Under the pieces are notes generated by a model. It was given only the letters and a program-made list of their open reading frames with translations. It ran no database searches and was not told where the DNA came from. A stretch of 64,000 nucleotides of DNA, taken from assembly GCA_036345935.2 (NCBI GenBank), contig JADWOT020000006.1:16280519-16344518 (forward strand), given 5' to 3'. Made by a program: the position numbers and the translations under genes. The stretch comes from Taenia hydatigena. Its lineage: Eukaryota; Platyhelminthes; Cestoda; Cyclophyllidea; Taeniidae. Of this stretch, positions 36,142 to 46,996 are shown one piece after another; the first letter of the stretch is position 1, and every line of letters starts with the position of its first letter.

Positions 36142-39100
36142 TAGCTCACACCCATTTTCAATTTTCTGGTTCCCTCCTTGCCTCAACTTATCTCACATCT
36201 GTATTCTACGTTTCTTCATGCTCTTCTAGTCTTGTCCGTCTTCCCTCACTTGTGCATGCCGTCTTGCCACCAGCGCTTCGTCTTGGCATTATACTGCTGG
36301 TAGTGTTTGATAATCACCTTATGAATTCATACTCACCAGGAATTGAATCCATTTTGTTTGAGAGTTGTTCAGCACTTGATGAGAGATGGTGTCGGTTTTT
36401 ATGTTAAAGCGCTGACCATGATTTGGCTTTCAGCGTGTCGGGATCGTGTTTTTGTAAGAACTAGTTTTGCACTCGTGCGAATGGGGATCTGTGTTCCTAA
36501 GGCCAGGAACGGAGAGGGAGCGGACGGCTAGTAAGTGGGGTAGAAGTTGTTACGAGAAGTAGGTTCAGCTCTTGGTGTGGTTCGTGGTGTTCGCTTAGGA
36601 TGTGCCTTGCAGGGTCGTTTGCCAGGGATGTCTACGTCGGTTTAGGCCGCAAAAGGGGTCGCCTCGTGTCATGGATCCGGAGAGATGAGTCACACCAGGG
36701 TTGACCTACGGCGGATTATAACTAACTGTGGTCTGGATGCGTACATGGTTTTGATCGTCAGGATTCCTCGGGGGTTTACGTGATTTTTGACCCTGTTTCC
36801 GAAACTCAACGTGTTTATCTGTTTGGCTTTTAGATAATTACCAACACACTTGAATGTTGCTGTTTTCTAGAGTATTATTTTTCCTTGTTACCAAATAAAT
36901 TGGTCAAAACCTTCATGGATTCTGTCAACACTTTGGAGGCGATTATTTGGAAAGGGTCTCATTAGAAGTAGTTGTTGTTTTGAGTGCTTGGCATGTGACA
37001 AGGTGGTACCGAAAAGTTGTGCAATTGGAGAATTTTTATCTCTGAGCTCTTAAGTGCTACTTATCTCATTAAATGTGTTTTGATCCATAGTTAGCGAGAT
37101 TTGCATGAGACTGGTGGCTACTCGCCGTACAGTGAGGGTTCTGACTGTGGTTGCTGAATTGAACGGGGCAGTGGTTTGGCTGCGTCGTAATTAGGATGAC
37201 ACGAGTCTGTAAGACACTTTTTTGAACAATGAATCTCGACAATTTTATTCGGAATCAGGTCGCAGTTTGCTGCACACCTTATGATTTCCTTGTACACGCA
37301 TAACTGGAATCTGTATGTAATACTGATGCGCGGCGTAGGAGCTATCATCTTTGCTGGATTCATTTTTTCATTGCAACTTCCACTGTATTTCCTTTTGCTT
37401 CCTTTTTGTGATTGAAAGTCATTCGTTAAGTGCTTTTTTGCATATGTCGTTTTTGAGGTTTATTGTTTTAGCTTGAGACCGGTTCGGATACAGTTCCTTC
37501 TGAACGGCTTCGGCTGAAACTTACACAACAGATCTTGCGTCTTAGTTATCGTGGTGAAGTTACGCTATTCCATTAAACGCGAAGGAATTACCATTGCGTC
37601 TTTTGCTTTCCTTATATGACGAGACGGCTGGCCATGCGGAAAGAGGTCGATATGAATTATTCCACCTCGATACGCCTCTTCTTTTCACAACTACCAATGT
37701 GACGCCTTCACTCTGGCAGGCAGCACGCCCGATAAAGTTTGACCTCCCCCAATTCACAAATACGTTAAAAAATCACGCTTTCCTCGTATCGCAAGTGCGG
37801 GCGTCACCGGTAAAGTTCAGAAAATTTTTTGTTTATTAGAATTTTGAGAGTGTTGGTGTTTATTCCCGAGATCGGCATGATGTAAACAAGTGCATGATTC
37901 TTTTAGTTTCATACTTCCACGGTCGATGTCTCACGCCTGTAAGTGATTAACGCGGTTTCGGAATTCACTTGGCTTTCATCGCCTGAGTCAATTTGATGTG
38001 TTTCAAAATCATTATGTACAATTTTTGAACATGCTAGGCGTAGTGGTGAGGGTTATTAAATTACTCGCCTCATCAGTGATGCTTTTCTGCGTCATCCAAA
38101 ATAGCTACCACAAAAGTAACTAGTATTGGCTCAAGACCATTTCAGTGCCAAAGACTGGGGACTAACCACTGCCAAACAGTTTGTGGAGCTGTTTCTGTGT
38201 AACAAAATGCTAGTTAATTTCTCAATTTTATAATTTGTTTGCATCTCACTTATTGGTAGGGCGAAGGAGACAAGCGCCCATCGAAATACGGCTTTTCACG
38301 CAAAAGGCGGGTATAAAACTGTTCACACTATTGCGGCTGAATGCTGATTTCATGGTATAGCTGCAATCCGTTTGTGCCCAATTGGTCAAACTGTCCAATG
38401 GCGACTGTAATTCCCAACGAATCTATGCCGGTGATCCTTCCTACATGTCTAAGTTCAATGAATTTGTAGGACATTTTGTGGGTGCATTACGCGTACATTG
38501 TGGTTTTTTGGGGACAAAATGAGGAAGCGACCAGTGGAACTGCCAATTACGATTTATTTGATACCCTTTCTTATTTCACGAACAAGCAATACCACATTCG
38601 TCTGGGCGGGTCCTTCGGGTTTCAAATGGGTGCCATGGCATTCTGGTCAATAGTCAGGGCATTTGGCCCTCCGCGCTAGGGAAAGAGTGAAAATATCACT
38701 AATTGGATTTTGACGACTTTCAGGGGTCAAGTGATGGGCGGTGTGAGTAGGCCAGTTTAAAAGCCGCGTTCGAGGTGCGTGGAGCATTTTAACGCCGAAA
38801 TGTACATTATAAGATCGGGGTGCAAATATGACCATGACAATCGTAGACTTTGGTCTGTTCTTCTCCAATTCTTCTCTGAGGCTCTCTCAACGGCATTGGT
38901 ATGCCATGAATTTAGGTGTAAAGGTCTTGATTACTTATGAGCAATATTTGGTTGAGTTTGCTACACTAAGTGGGTGAGCTGCTCTACTTGGGGTCTCTTT
39001 GCAATAAGATGGAGGAAACCGTATGCTCACCATAAACTGTGACTATAAGGAAAGCACTTTTCTCAGGCATCACAGACACAACAGTACACCTCTCCGAAGA

Positions 39101-40596
39101 TACCAGCTTCCTTCGCGTGCGGGAGTGGAAAAGCACTTAAAATAATGAGAGCCCGCAGTCGTACTTCGCGAACCTTTAGATCTTGGACTTCGATATCATA
39201 TGTCCATGTATAAGTTTGCTGATTACATTAGGTATTCACTAATTGTGTTCTGTTGCTTTTACTTAGTTGGAAGTTAGGAAACATCTTAAAATTGTTGTCA
39301 CCACGTTTGGTGTACGATTAAAGTGGAGTTAGCGCTGTAATCCATCCATGAGGAATCAGATGTCTAAAAGGAGGCCATGGAGTGGCATGAATGAAAACAG
39401 TGAGCACCAAGTGTCATAAAACGACTCAATACGATTGCATGAGGTGTAACCTTGCTCACTTTTAGGTCGTTACAACGGAGAAATTTGGCAATTAAAAGCT
39501 TTGCTTGGAGTGATGATCCTAACATTTCAGTAATATTCACATCTATAATGACACATTTGTACATGTACAAAGAATGCAACGTATTTACCCAATTCTTGAA
39601 GCCATTCAAACAATTGCGGATGACAAATTGGTTTACAATGACGTTCAACTGACGAGCAGTGAATTTCCTTGACGGGTAAAATGGCTGTGCGTATCCATCA
39701 AAATGGAGTCATGCGAATTCAGAAGAGATAAGGGCAAGTATAGGCAGAATTTCTTACCAGGCGGGATTTCTTACCATAACGCCACTCAAACTCGACTGAG
39801 TCTTCTGCTAGGTTTAGCTTTTAGTGGTGGGTAGACTGTTTCCCAAAATGGTGTATTTCTGAGGAATCAATTGATATGAGATTGTTTGTGGAGGTTTTAT
39901 TCGGTATTGACACATCTGCTGAACATCCGTAGTCATCCTTAAATAAAAAAAGGCATAATGCGTTACTAAGCGCTAGTAAGCTTGAGGATGCAAGATGCAA
40001 CCTCAGCTGCTTAAGGTAAAAAGGCAAAAATGCCCTCAAAATATATGAGGATGCAACAAGTGCACATTAATAGTCATCGAGTAAGCATAGCAATTTCTGC
40101 GTTATTTCAAGGCGCTTAGACAGTAACGTTTGTGATAAAATGTAATCAAAGTAAAGAGGCTGCTAAAGCTTAGTCACTGAACACCAAAAGTGTCAATGAA
40201 GGAAATTGACTAGCGTTGATTTCCTTTTCTTCCACAAATGCGGTGGTTCGATAGCATGTTTAAGTATTTATTCAGCAATGTGGGCTATTCAATTGTTGTA
40301 AGCTCACATCCTCCCTCTCCTTACATCCCTTGCAATGGTTAGAAGGGCACCACGCCGTAACCCGCTACTACGACTTCTGAGTTGATCACAGGCGGCACAC
40401 AATAATAAGTATTTAACAACTTCCATTTGAAAACACCCAAGCCACTTTTTTACCTTTCATTTCCAGCACGAATATATGATTACATTGAAAATGCTTTTAT
40501 AATAATTTCATGATTTAAAGGCAAATCCCATCTTTGTCATTAAGTCTCTTCGAATTCAGCTAACTGCTGCAGAATATATCAATCTGAGATACTTCA
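36142..40596. other. 3' region of Pur-alpha and a long gene-poor stretch
   Basis: After a probable 3' untranslated region to about 36900, I find only short open frames. One of 81 codons at 37594 has coding-like composition (ending PSLWQAARPIKFDLPQF) but no family, splice context or start that I can defend. Confidence 0.4.
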
Positions 40597-40783
40597 TGTA
40601 GCATCCCAAGGCTCCCCCGAAGGCAAAAGATGGCAGAATGCTAGAGTAGAACATATATATTCAACGGACAGAGTGAAATAAGCCTGCTAGCATGGCCCGG
40701 AGGCCAGCCTACGTAGCTAGGGCAATGCAGCAACCTCTGTGCCCTTGACCGAAACCGGTAGTTCCAACAAACAAAGCACTACA
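40597..40783 (-). mobile_element. Solo LTR of the TRIM-like family
   Basis: On the plus strand it reads TGTAGCATCCCAAGGCTCCC to ACAAAGCACTACA, the reverse complement of the family LTR. It is full length (187 bp). The flanks CTTCA and CTTCC match at four of five bases, as for an old target duplication. Confidence 0.8.
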
Positions 40784-41169
40784 CTTCCATTTATCAACCT
40801 GCTAAGGAAGCCATAACTCATCGATATGCAAATCGGTTTCGCTTATAATCGTTACAAATTAGCATCCAAATTATTCCTGGGATGCGTGATGAGTATTTGA
40901 GGAAAGGCAGTTATATCAAGACAGAAATGATTTTTTGGGAGGAAAACTCACTTATCCATGGTGCACAGAGACGCGCTAGAATAAACCTTTTAGATAGCGT
41001 TAGACCAGTTTTATCAGCTTCCCAACCGGAAAAGTGTCATAGACACTGCAGATAGAAAAAGAAAATTGACCCCCGAAATTCCTATTTTAATAGTTAGGTT
41101 CTTTAAATGTGCTTTGTAGGCCAGAGGCGGGACGACAATTTGAACCTGGTTGCGGGGCAGCGCGGTGAC

Positions 41170-41356
41170 TGTGGTGCATTGTTTGTTAGCACTACCGGTT
41201 TTTGGTCAGGGTCACAAGGGTGGCCATCTTGCCCTAGCTGCGTAGACTGGCAGCTGGGCCATGCCAGCGGCTTATTTCCCTCTGCCCGTTGAATGTATAT
41301 ATTCCACTTTAGTATTCTGCCTTCTATTGCCTTCGAAGGAGCCTCGGTACGCTACA
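41170..41356 (+). mobile_element. Solo LTR of the TRIM-like family, with a perfect target duplication
   Basis: It begins TGTGGTGCATTGTTTG and ends CTCGGTACGCTACA. It is flanked by GTGAC on both sides (41165-41169 and 41357-41361). Removing the LTR and one GTGAC restores GCGCGGTGACTTCTAGGAG, which matches the uninterrupted host repeat on the minus strand near 46690 (GCGTGGTGACTCCCAGGAG). That proves insertion and fixes the target duplication at 5 bp. Confidence 0.9.
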
Positions 41357-41437
41357 GTGACTTCTAGGAGTGCGACTCATCTCGGTCATGAACTCTGTAC
41401 ATGATCTCTCTATACCCTCTCTCTTATCCATAAAAAA

Positions 41438-41622
41438 TGTAGCGTCCCGAGGCTCCCATAAGGCAGAAGAAGGCAAACTGACAGGGTAGAATACATATAT
41501 TCACCGGACAGAGGGAAATAGGCTGTTGCCATGGCTTGGAGGTTAGCCCACGCAGCTAGGGCAATACGGCCACCTCTGTGACCTTGACCGAAACCGACAG
41601 TTCTAACAAACAAAGTACTACA
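41438..41622 (-). repeat. 3' LTR of the TRIM-like element
   Basis: 185 bp, plus-strand limits TGTAGCGTCCCGAGGCTCCC to ACAAAGTACTACA. The polypurine tract lies directly inside it. Confidence 0.85.
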
Positions 41623-42147
41623 TTGCCCCTCTCCTCTTTCCACCGTCGTCCCCGACGCGCTCCTCGGTACATCTCCCTCGTTAGCCATCACAACATACTC
41701 GGTGCTGCAAGAAGCACCCACGAGCCAACCATGCCAGTCGCCAACATCCGACGCGATTGAGGCGATGCTTGACACCAACGTCAGTGATCCCTCTTGACAG
41801 TGCATTGCACTTCGAGTTTCGTTTGGCTTTGGAACAAAGTTCAGAATAAGTGGTTCTGCCGACCGTCATTATGTCCGTAGGGAGGCGTTAGTACACCGAC
41901 CTCCTTGAGCAAGTATATTAGGGGTAATGTTCGAAACGAAACTTTCCAGGTGGTCCATGGCTAGTGTCGCTTCAGTTGTTGATAGCTTTCTTGTAGAACA
42001 CGGAGAAGGGATAGATGCCGGAGGTGGAAGTCATTCGTGGCCCATCCGTAGCACATGCACTTCTTTCGCACAGCTGCAACATGCCGCAGGCGGTAGAGAT
42101 CGGGATAGTAACCCTATAGAGTCGGGTCCGCTTTCCGCTGCCACCAA

Positions 42148-42332
42148 TGTAGCGTCCCAAGGCTCCCTTAAGGCAGAAGAAGGCAAAGTGGCAGGGTAGA
42201 ATACATATATTCACCGAACAGAGGGAAATAGGCTGCTGGCACGGCTCGGAGGCCAGCTCACGCAGCTAGGGCAGTACGGCCACCTCTGTGACCCTGACAG
42301 AAACCGGCAGTTCTAACAAACAAAGTACTACA
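42148..42332 (-). repeat. 5' LTR of the TRIM-like element
   Basis: 185 bp, differing from its partner at about 16 positions. The primer-binding-like site lies directly inside it. Confidence 0.85.
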
Positions 42333-42370
42333 TAAAAATGTCGAGGCGTGTTCAGACTTCCAATAGCAAA

Positions 42371-43350
42371 GGCGGTGGTCACCAAATTTTCCGCACTACT
42401 TGGATAAGATTATCAGCACCTCAATCTTCTCTTATTAAGAACAAGGCAGATTAAGAAGCATCAAGTCCGGCATACATAAACAAGCAAAAGAAGGAGATTA
42501 AATCACACATCAGGCTTTAGGGAATTTGTGAGGTTTGGTAATAACTTAGTAATGATTCTTAATAAAACTGGGGAAGTTGGTATATTAACATTAATAATTA
42601 TCTTTTATCAGTTATTAAATGTTGAAAAACTGTAGGGCATTATTACTATCATCTAAGTATGAAGTTTCAACAACATTAAACTTCATCTAGATAAATAAGT
42701 AAGTTTTCCTTAGTCGATAAAAAGCAAATGCACGTTATTGTTAGAGTGCTCATTTTCGGTCTGCGTGTGTAATTTATCTGTGCCTTTTGATTTCCTCAAC
42801 GTTGGTTATTAAAGCTATACTTAGGGACTCTCGAATCATCTATGGTGTGTTCCTGTCAAATTCAATGGTAGGCACTTTTACTAACTCTCGCTTTATTTAT
42901 CGCAATTTTCGGCAGATGCTTTTATTCATGTAGAGGTGCTATGGTCTCTGTCTACTTTGTGCTATCGTAATTGAGTTTCCTGATTTTCATTAGATTATTT
43001 AACGATCGTTGTGTATGTAGGGAATTTTATTTGTAAATACTGTTTATTACTTTAATTTGGAGGTTGTAGGCTGCCTGTGGTGCACATAGTTACTGTTGTA
43101 ATTTTTTGGCTTGCTAACTGGTTTTCTAATGTAATTTTTTGGTTTTTCAGTCCGGTTATCGATTTCATCTGAACCCTTTTCGGCGTAGAATTAATCGGGG
43201 GTTAAAACTGGCGGTTTGGTACATTTAACACACCGAAAGTGTGGGAGTTATTATTTATATTTTTGTCACGAATGCTGCTCAAGAACTTTACATCTGGTGG
43301 TGGCGTCTACATTTCATTAGTATTGTTGCTCTCACAACCGATACAGATAT
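42371..43350. other. Upstream region of TAF12
   Basis: AT-rich sequence without exons that I can support. It presumably contains the TAF12 promoter and leader. Confidence 0.4.
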
Positions 43351-44518
43351 ATGAACGGGTCGAACGAACAGATAAGTGAACCGTCCCTCCAACAGTCGAT
43401 CGCGGTACCCTTATCAGCTGTGGGTCCTTCGCCTGACTTGGGAGGCGTCACTTCGGTTAGCAGTGCTCCAGCAGTATGGACGCAACAGCAAACGACTGCC
43501 GTTGTTTCAACACCTAGGTCAGCCGTTTTTGTTTCAAGTCAAGCCCCAACCACCGTTAACTCCGGCTCCCCTATCGTTTTCACTCCAGCACCTACCTCGA
43601 TTAATGGACCGATTGTAGTGGCGCCTGCTTCTGTTGTCAATACGGATGTTCAGTCCTCACCCCAGACCAATGGCGTGATTTCAGCGCCTGATTCAGCAAC
43701 AAAGGTGGTTTCCCTCCCCGAATCGACTCCCTCTCTTCCGACCTCTACGCCTCCAGTCGGTCAATTGGTCGCCTCGAATGCGACTTCAACTGATTCCCCT
43801 CAGCAAAAACAGAAGACTGTTTTCAACACCAAGTCCTTGTTAGAATTGGTGAAGGAGACAGACCCATACTTACAACTAGATGATGAAGCCGAGGAGGTAT
43901 ACCTCTGTTGCTGCTCATTCTATTATCCGTGTTAAAATTTTGTAATGGTGTGTTAAAGACGGCTTTACATCGATTGGTGCATATCCTCACTTCCACATAG
44001 GCCCTCACGATCTTAGCCGAGGAGTTTATTGAGAAAGTTGCCAAACGGTCCATAAAAATGGCAAATCATCGAGGCTCCTCCACCGTTGAGGCGAAGGATG
44101 TAAAATTTTGTCTTGGTAAGTAGCCTACCATGGATACCAGATTTGCTGATCTTCTTACTCAGCTTTGCTTTTGCCTGAATGTAATCAAAACCGTACAGTT
44201 ACTGTGAGTTTAGGTCGTCTTCGAGGAATATACACTCGTATTAGCGGCGACACTTTTCCACTCATAAAACTTAAGAACAGCCGTCACTTTGGATGCATGC
44301 ACTATGGCAGCAATAGCATTAAATGGACAGATGCGTGGATGTATAAAAGAAACAGGCATACAGTGGTAGCTTGATTCCTACGTCTCGTTTCAGATCACGA
44401 TTGGAACCTTTTCATTCCTGGATTCCCTGCGGTTGAGAAGAACTTTAAACGACCATTCATCTTGCAGGCTCACAAACAGCGTCTGGCACTAATTAAGAAA
44501 CAAATCAAGCGGAGCTGA
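43351..44518 (+). CDS. TAF12: TAF12, TFIID/SAGA histone-fold subunit
   Basis: Three exons, 43351-43896, 44001-44115 and 44394-44518, join in phase and encode 261 residues. TAF12 pairs with TAF4 in TFIID (and with ADA1/TADA1 in SAGA) through an H2B-like histone fold. The fold spans about residues 158-230: TKSLLELVKETDPYLQLDDE, then ALTILAEEFIEKVAKRSIKM and ANHRGSSTVEAKDVKFCL. It ends with the family signature DWNLFIPGF and AHKQRLALIKK. The first 155 residues are a Ser/Thr/Pro/Val/Gln-rich disordered tail, much longer than the short N-terminus of the 161-residue human protein. The start is the only ATG before the fold in this frame. AATAAA at 44601 fits as polyadenylation signal. The gene is convergent with VPS29, whose stop codon lies only about 210 bases away. 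Confidence 0.95.
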
Positions 44519-44727
44519 TGTCCACACAGTGATTATAATGTCTCTCAAATCCCCTTTTCCGTTATATCGCGTTCTTACAGAGTTATGCACGCTGTAACAA
44601 AATAAATTGTATTTGAAAGTCAGAAATGTATTTTTAAAATCATTGTTGCCGTGGGAAAAGTGAAAAGGGAGGAGGAGGGGATGATCAGTACTGGTACACG
44701 CCTGGTGGACATTTGCCGAACTGAGGC
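44519..44727. terminator. Shared 3' region between convergent TAF12 and VPS29
   Basis: Only about 209 bases separate the two stop codons. AATAAA on the plus strand at 44601 fits the TAF12 transcript. I see no equally clear signal for VPS29 on the minus strand, so the two 3' untranslated regions may overlap. Confidence 0.5.
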
Positions 44728-45493
44728 CTATGCCGCTCGTGGAAATTCCGTTCGTTCAACTTTGTGCTCGTTGCCGACTAACCGGTAAGTATAGAGATTT
44801 ATGGTGCTTTCTTGTATATCCAATAACATAAATGTGGGCTGCGGGTCTCTAAATAAATGACAGAAAGTAAGCTATCCTGGAAGAGAAGGTGTTATTCTAG
44901 AGGATCAATGATAGCGCATGAACTATTCTAATTCAAAAAAGAGTCTGGTTCACTGTAGCTTCGAACCATGAAATAAGACGGAACTCTTACTTTTGGAGAG
45001 GAGTAAAAGCACCAGTGACAGAGCCGGGGTTTAGAAAGGTGCCACCATCGTACTGGTAGGCTTCTGCAACGTGTGTGTGCCCAGAAATGAGGATATCGAC
45101 ATTGAGTTGCCTTCTAAGCATTGAGAGGCTTGCACGATTTCCCCAAGGCACAATTTGATGTCCATGGGTGAGACCGACCTTCAAATTTCCAACAGTAAGT
45201 ACTTTCGTTTCTGGAAAGGGAAGCTTCAATTAGGAAAATAAACACGTGAATTAGAAAACCTACCTGGTCGAAGTCTCCCTTGACAACATGAACGTCGGCA
45301 CAAATAAATTTTAATTGATCGTAAATTGCACGGCTTGTTAAATTTCCAGTACACCATACATGGTGAATTTTACCCGGTGAAAGGAGAGCCTTAAAAGCGG
45401 GGTGAATACACATGCTGCGATCCGGGATGTGAAAGTCACCAATTACCAGCACAAGCTAAATGATAAAGTGATGGACTTCGCACAACCTACCAT
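44728..45493 (-). CDS. VPS29: VPS29, retromer subunit
   Basis: Four minus-strand exons join in phase: 45493-45491 (the ATG alone), 45455-45264, 45223-44991 and 44848-44728. They give 182 residues, the same length as human VPS29. VPS29 is the metallophosphoesterase-like core subunit of retromer, which binds VPS35 and retrieves cargo from endosomes. Visible landmarks are LVLVIGDFHIPDR at the N-terminus, HHVWCTGN, VVKGDFDQ, HGHQIVPWG, ILISGHTH and the C-terminal YRLVGNEHKVER. In known VPS29 the fold is used for protein contacts and little catalysis is expected. The first coding exon carries only the initiator Met, followed by a GTAGGT donor. The same arrangement is known in the vertebrate gene, which supports this start over the internal ATG at 45452. 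Confidence 0.93.
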
Positions 45494-46383
45494 GACGGAT
45501 TACAAAGAGAAAACAATTTTGTCCAAACGTGCACCTGCTAAAGTACAGAAGTGCGAAGAGACAAATGAGCCATTGCTGAATGCCATCGCATAAATATACA
45601 CGAAATCAAAACGCAAGTAAAAAAGAATATCCGAGAAGCACGCAAAAATAGGGTCTAACAAATAAAATCATGGACAGACCAATAACGACTACTTGATGAT
45701 TTTAAGTTGTAACTAGATTGTAAACACCATTTCAAATCAAAAATTGACAAAAGTACAAAATAATTGCTCAGGAGAAGAAAGTACTTGTAAAACATGTATG
45801 TCAAGCCAGTTTGGCACCAACAAGACGTATTTTATCGACCAAATTGTTGCATCCATAAATTGTGCATGGTAAAACTTTTGGGAACATGGAAGTGAAGCAT
45901 GGTACATGACTACTACAGGTATAAAAGCCGAAAGACTAGCCAAGGGCAACTAAGATAACCCTCGTAAATAAGTTATTTAAGCTATGCGCTTAAGATTGGT
46001 CAGACTGACCATCAAATCTAAAAATAGTTGTTATGCATATTACAATTATAATGCCTCCAAAGTTAAATGATACAAAATTCCTAATTTATTTGCAGCTTGC
46101 CCATCAGGCATTTTAGGTGTAGCGCCAAGTACCAGAAGAAATCCTGGAAGTGCAGTTTAAAGTAGTGAGCAAGAACGAACCCCTCATTTATAGATCTAAC
46201 ACCAAAATACAAAAATGAAAATACTCCCCCTCCCGTAATACCTAATTCGAGAGATAAAGTGGAGCACTTATATTTGCTCTCAAGCTCCTATATAATGCAT
46301 GAGGTACTTTGTTGTTTGCCTGCCAGTACCAGTTATGACTGTAGCTGTAGAGAGTTCGCCCTCCTCGCTCTTTGCGCCCTTGC
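45494..46383. other. No gene seen
   Basis: Contains the presumptive VPS29 promoter and AT-rich intergenic DNA. Confidence 0.4.
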
Positions 46384-46760
46384 TATTGGAAGTCGAAACA
46401 TGCCTCGACATCTTCATTATGGGTAAGAAGGAGTGTAGTACTTTGTTTGTTGGAACTACCGGTTTCGGTCAAGGTCACAGAGGGGCCGTACTGCCCTAGC
46501 TGCGTGGGCTGGCCTCCAGGCCATGCGGGTAGCTTAGTTCCCTTTGTCCATTGAATATATATATACATATATATTCTACTCTATCATTCTGCCTTCTTTT
46601 GCCTTCGAGGGAGCCTCGGGACGCTACAGGAGGGTACAGAGGGGTCTTGTAGGAGAGCTCAGGACGGGGATATATCGCGCTCCTGGGAGTCACCACGCTG
46701 CTCCGCAACCGGGTTTAAATTATCGTCCCACCTCTAGCCTATAAAGCACATTTAAAGAAC
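46384..46760 (-). repeat. Host repeat copy B (about 185 bp), split by a solo LTR
   Basis: On the minus strand it begins at about 46760 (GTTCTTTAAATGTGCTTTAT). It runs to 46629, is interrupted by the solo LTR at 46434-46628, and resumes with CTTCTTACCCATAATGAAG and ATGTCGAGGCATGTTTCG, ending near 46384. It matches copy A at 41097-42370 and keeps intact both positions where copy A was hit. Confidence 0.65.
46434..46628 (+). mobile_element. Solo LTR of the TRIM-like family
   Basis: It begins TGTAGTACTTTGTTTG and ends CCTCGGGACGCTACA, with an AT-expanded TATATATACATATATAT core that makes it about 10 bp longer than its relatives. GGAG occurs on both flanks. Comparison with copy A of the host repeat confirms that these four bases are duplicated. 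Confidence 0.85.
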
Positions 46761-46996
46761 ATAAACATTGCACAGCTCCTTCGTCTTTTGAGCGCCGTCC
46801 CCGGTGCTAATGTCAATGGCTCGCTTTAATTAGGTCATCGGGTGGTTTTCTTTCTTCTACGATTAAGTAGGTTTCGTCCTCGTAGCCGACCAAGGGACAC
46901 CTTTGGAAGGTCGGATCTTATTGTGATGGACGGTTATTGGCGAGGTACGGAGTTCTGCATTCCGGACGAGGTAGTTCGTGGGAGAGAGAACATTCG

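Larger units (their letters stand above)
41438..42332 (-). mobile_element. Complete TRIM-like element (terminal-repeat retrotransposon in miniature)
   Basis: Two 185-bp direct repeats (41438-41622 and 42148-42332), about 91% identical by eye, bracket a 525-bp interior. Both have TGTAG...CTACA ends. In the minus-strand sense the first LTR ends CGCTACA, followed by one T and then TGGTGGCAGCGGAAAGCG (from 42146). This begins with the TGG of a primer-binding site and nearly matches the complement of the initiator tRNA-Met 3' end (CTGCTACCA). Just before the second LTR is a polypurine tract, GAAAGAGGAGAGGGG (41640-41626). The flanks AAAAA and TAAAA match at four of five bases. The interior has no gag, protease, reverse transcriptase or integrase motif, so any movement must rely on enzymes from elsewhere. 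The LTR divergence suggests an old insertion. Confidence 0.8.
41097..42370 (+). repeat. Host repeat copy A (about 185 bp), split by two TRIM-family insertions
   Basis: The unit starts GTTCTTTAAATGTGCTTTG and continues through GGTTGCGGGGCAGCGCGGTGAC (41148-41169). It is interrupted by a solo LTR at 41170 and resumes at 41357 with GTGACTTCTAGGAGTGCGA. It is interrupted again by the full TRIM at 41438 and finishes with ATGTCGAGGCGTGTTC to about AATAGCAAAGGCG at 42370. The same unit in reverse orientation lies at 46384-46760. Its own nature is unknown. It could be the solo LTR of another family, since copy B sits directly downstream of the Ty3/gypsy coding region in the same orientation. Confidence 0.65.

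Noticed and set aside
41410..41805. 131-codon minus-strand frame over the TRIM
   Set aside because: It runs across the LTR boundary, has no retroelement motif and is not preserved in other LTR copies. TRIM elements are non-coding.
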